This document shows positions 30,930 to 32,693 of a stretch of 32,693 nt of DNA, piece after piece. A model generated the notes under the pieces. It did no database searches. It worked only from the letters and a program-made list of their open reading frames with translations, and had not been told where the DNA came from. Location: assembly GCA_965247705.1 (NCBI GenBank), contig CBDFHV010000071.1, positions 1-32,693 of the forward strand, in the 5' to 3' direction. Position 1 is the first letter of the stretch; each line of letters starts with the position of its first letter. The DNA is from CBDFHV01 sp965247705 (GTDB lineage: Bacteria; Pseudomonadota; Alphaproteobacteria; Rhodospirillales; CAMCUA01). The position numbers were made by a program, and so were the translations under genes.

Positions 30930-32102
30930 ATGGGACTTTACGTCAAGGAACTGCCCGCCGCCGAACTGGAATTCCAGATGTTCGTCATGGACGAACTGGC
31001 TGACGACCTGCTGGCCAAGGGGGCCGACGTCTTGAAGCTGACCATCGGCATCGCGGAACTGCCAATCCCGAAGCGGGTCCTCGACGTCTTCGAAAAGACG
31101 CTCCACGACCACGAGAAGACCCACCAGGTCTATCCCCAAGGCGTACCGGCACTCAGGGAAGCCATCGCCCACCACTACAAGCGAAAATACAAGGTCGACT
31201 CGACGATGGAGCAGGTCATCGTCAACGTCGGCACCAGCGCCATCTTCCGCAACACGTTCCAGCTCACCTGCAAGCCCGGGCAGGAGATCCTCATGCCCCG
31301 GCCCTACTACTGCCTCTACCTGCTGAGCGCGCTGCTGGCCGAGGCCAAGATCACCTATTACGACATCGACTATAAGACGAAGCGGATCGACATGGACAGC
31401 TTCCGCCGGGCCTACGATCCGGACAAGACCGCCGTCGTGGTCATCAACAACCCGGGCAATCCTCTGGGCAACTTGGTCCCTAAGGAAGACATCGTCACCA
31501 TGAACGAGATCATCGCCGGCCGTTCGTTCATCGTCAACGACGAGATCTACAACAACTGCGTCTTCTATGCGGACTACGAGTGTCCGCTGGCCTACCTGGA
31601 CAAGGAGCACCGGAAAAACAACATCGTTACCAACGCCTTCTCCAAGGGCTTTCGCATGTACACCAAGCGGATGGGCTTCTCGATCCTGCCGGAGTCGCTG
31701 ATCATGCCAATGCGCATCCTCCAGCAGCACACCCTGCTGTGCGCCGACCCGGTGAACCAGTACGCGGTGATCGAGGCCCTCGACGACGACGACAGCCCCC
31801 GCGAGTTGATGGAGCTTTACCGCAGCCGGGCCGAATACACGACCAACACGCTAAAGGACACCGGCACCAACCCGATCCATGCGGACGGCGGCTTCTACGA
31901 AGTGCTCGACTGCGACGAATGGGTAGCAAACCGTGGCCTGGGATCGTCCAAGGAACTGGCCCGCGAGATCCTCGAGGAAGTCCACGTCTCCACCGTGCCG
32001 GGCACCGACTTCGGCATTCCCAACGGCCTCAGGCTCAGTTTCTGCCAGGCCCGCTACAACGAGGGGATCGACCGGCTGCGCCAATACTTCACCAAGAACT
32101 GA
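30930..32102 (+). CDS. Class I/II pyridoxal-phosphate aminotransferase
   Basis: This 390-residue fold-type I enzyme has Lys239 in NAFSKGFRMYTKRMGF binding PLP. NNPGNPLG (173-180) is the family NPxNP(T/S)G loop with Leu in place of Thr/Ser, and NDEIYNN (203-209) carries the Asp/Tyr that contact the ring. RLSFC near the end is the carboxylate-binding Arg region. Substrate specificity (aspartate, aromatic or other) cannot be read. The N-terminus AAELEFQMFVMDELADDLLAKG is unlike the standard start of aspartate aminotransferases. AAAGGA lies about 8 nt upstream of the ATG. It is convergent with the LysR gene, 22 bp away. IS1595 has inserted 104 bp upstream. Confidence 0.9.
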   Translation: MGLYVKELPAAELEFQMFVMDELADDLLAKGADVLKLTIGIAELPIPKRVLDVFEKTLHDHEKTHQVYPQGVPALREAIAHHYKRKYKVDSTMEQVIVNVGTSAIFRNTFQLTCKPGQEILMPRPYYCLYLLSALLAEAKITYYDIDYKTKRIDMDSFRRAYDPDKTAVVVINNPGNPLGNLVPKEDIVTMNEIIAGRSFIVNDEIYNNCVFYADYECPLAYLDKEHRKNNIVTNAFSKGFRMYTKRMGFSILPESLIMPMRILQQHTLLCADPVNQYAVIEALDDDDSPRELMELYRSRAEYTTNTLKDTGTNPIHADGGFYEVLDCDEWVANRGLGSSKELAREILEEVHVSTVPGTDFGIPNGLRLSFCQARYNEGIDRLRQYFTKN

Positions 32103-32124
32103 GGCAACCCCGCCCCGGCCGGCG

Positions 32125-32693
32125 TCAGGGGACGCCGCCGATGATCGCGCGGGCCTGGTCGATCACCGCGTCCATGGCCGGGCCGGCTTCGCCGCGCGGA
32201 TAGGCGCCGCAAAGGGTGTGGGGGGAGATCATCGGTGCCGCGCGCAGCGTGCGCAGAGCGCCGCTGGCAAGCTCTGCTTCCAGAAGCCCCAGGGGCAGCA
32301 GGCTGACGCCGACGTTGGCCGTCACCAGGCGGACGATGATCGACAGGGTGTCGCAGGTGCTGATGCGGCGGGGACGGATTCCGGCACCGGCGAACCAGGC
32401 CCGGATGGTCGTATCCAGGTGGGACGGCGGCGGGTTGGTGATGATTTGCACGTCCCGAAGGTCCCCGGGCGCGACCCGGCCCGGTAGGTCCACGCCCGGC
32501 CCGGCGACCCAGCCGAGATGGATTTCCTCCAGGGGCACGGTGACCATGTCCTCGGCGCTCTCAGGATGGGTCAGGAAGGCCACGTCCAATTCCCGCGCCG
32601 CCAGGGCCCGGTTGAGCAGGCGGCTGTGGCGGACCTGTAGCTCCACCAGCAGGTTCGGATAGCGCGCTTCGAGCTTCGCCACCAGGGCCGGCA
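32125..32693 (-). CDS. LysR-family regulator, effector domain (5' end outside window)
   Basis: The visible 188 residues read PALVAKLEARYPNLLVELQVRHSRLLNRALAARELDVAFL (as split motifs) and continue to a clear stop. They form the LysR substrate-binding domain (LysR_substrate), with the typical ...TCDTLSIIVRLVTANVGVSLLPLGLLEAEL segment. The frame is open to the window edge, and the N-terminal winged HTH lies beyond it, so the start is not seen. The GTG at 32682 inside the domain is not the start. It is convergent with the aminotransferase gene. The inducer is unknown. Confidence 0.9.
   Translation of the reverse strand, partial: PALVAKLEARYPNLLVELQVRHSRLLNRALAARELDVAFLTHPESAEDMVTVPLEEIHLGWVAGPGVDLPGRVAPGDLRDVQIITNPPPSHLDTTIRAWFAGAGIRPRRISTCDTLSIIVRLVTANVGVSLLPLGLLEAELASGALRTLRAAPMISPHTLCGAYPRGEAGPAMDAVIDQARAIIGGVP

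Overview
The window is GC-rich DNA from an alphaproteobacterium, most plausibly Rhodospirillales or a relative. The best evidence is the block valS - popZ (DUF2497) - tolC - pcm (16856-22338, all leftward), an order known from alphaproteobacteria. The wide use of GTG/TTG starts and 4-bp ATGA/GTGA overlaps fits this. No species can be named from the sequence alone.

Layout. 1-7642 looks like a surface-glycan or sugar-decoration locus. It holds an FkbH-like HAD protein (cut by the window edge), a family 2 glycosyltransferase, a divergent GNAT-like protein, then a leftward operon of an EamA-type transporter, a DegT/StrS sugar aminotransferase, a C-methyltransferase-like protein and a NUDIX hydrolase. 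3487-3784 is a nested set of CACAGAG inverted repeats. 7709-11322 is a mobile-DNA knot: two 1,567-bp IS1182-like elements in inverted orientation flank a small GIY-YIG nuclease gene. 11427-16547 carries metabolic genes: dihydroxy-acid dehydratase (ilvD), a class V PLP enzyme, an alpha/beta hydrolase, a two-TM coiled-coil protein and a RidA-family protein. These are separated by three copies of a double-hairpin repeat and one MITE-like element. 16856-22338 is the valS/popZ/tolC/pcm block, followed by tRNA-Cys, tRNA-Asn and a clear terminator. 22809-27416 has a small secreted protein, a LysR regulator, a complete IS3-family element, a cupredoxin + DUF4142 pair and two small coupled unknown genes. 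27647-32693 has a SAM methyltransferase, a DapA-family lyase/synthase, a VOC protein, a complete IS1595-family element with perfect 8-bp target duplication, a class I aminotransferase and a truncated LysR gene.

The most interesting structure is at 7709-11322. Removing the two insertion sequences and one copy of each 4-bp duplication restores two near-identical palindromes of the form GTC-ACCCCCGC-NNNN-GCGGGGGT-CCA. They lie in inverted orientation on either side of the GIY-YIG gene, giving a module of about 390 bp. Each insertion sequence sits exactly at the 4-nt loop of such a palindrome and duplicates that loop (GCAG in one, CTCC in the other). A third junction (loop CTTC) shows the same position. 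This suggests (a) an IS1182-type element that targets REP-like hairpin loops, and (b) a candidate mobile or repeat-associated GIY-YIG unit. Both are inferences from this single locus and need genome-wide searches.
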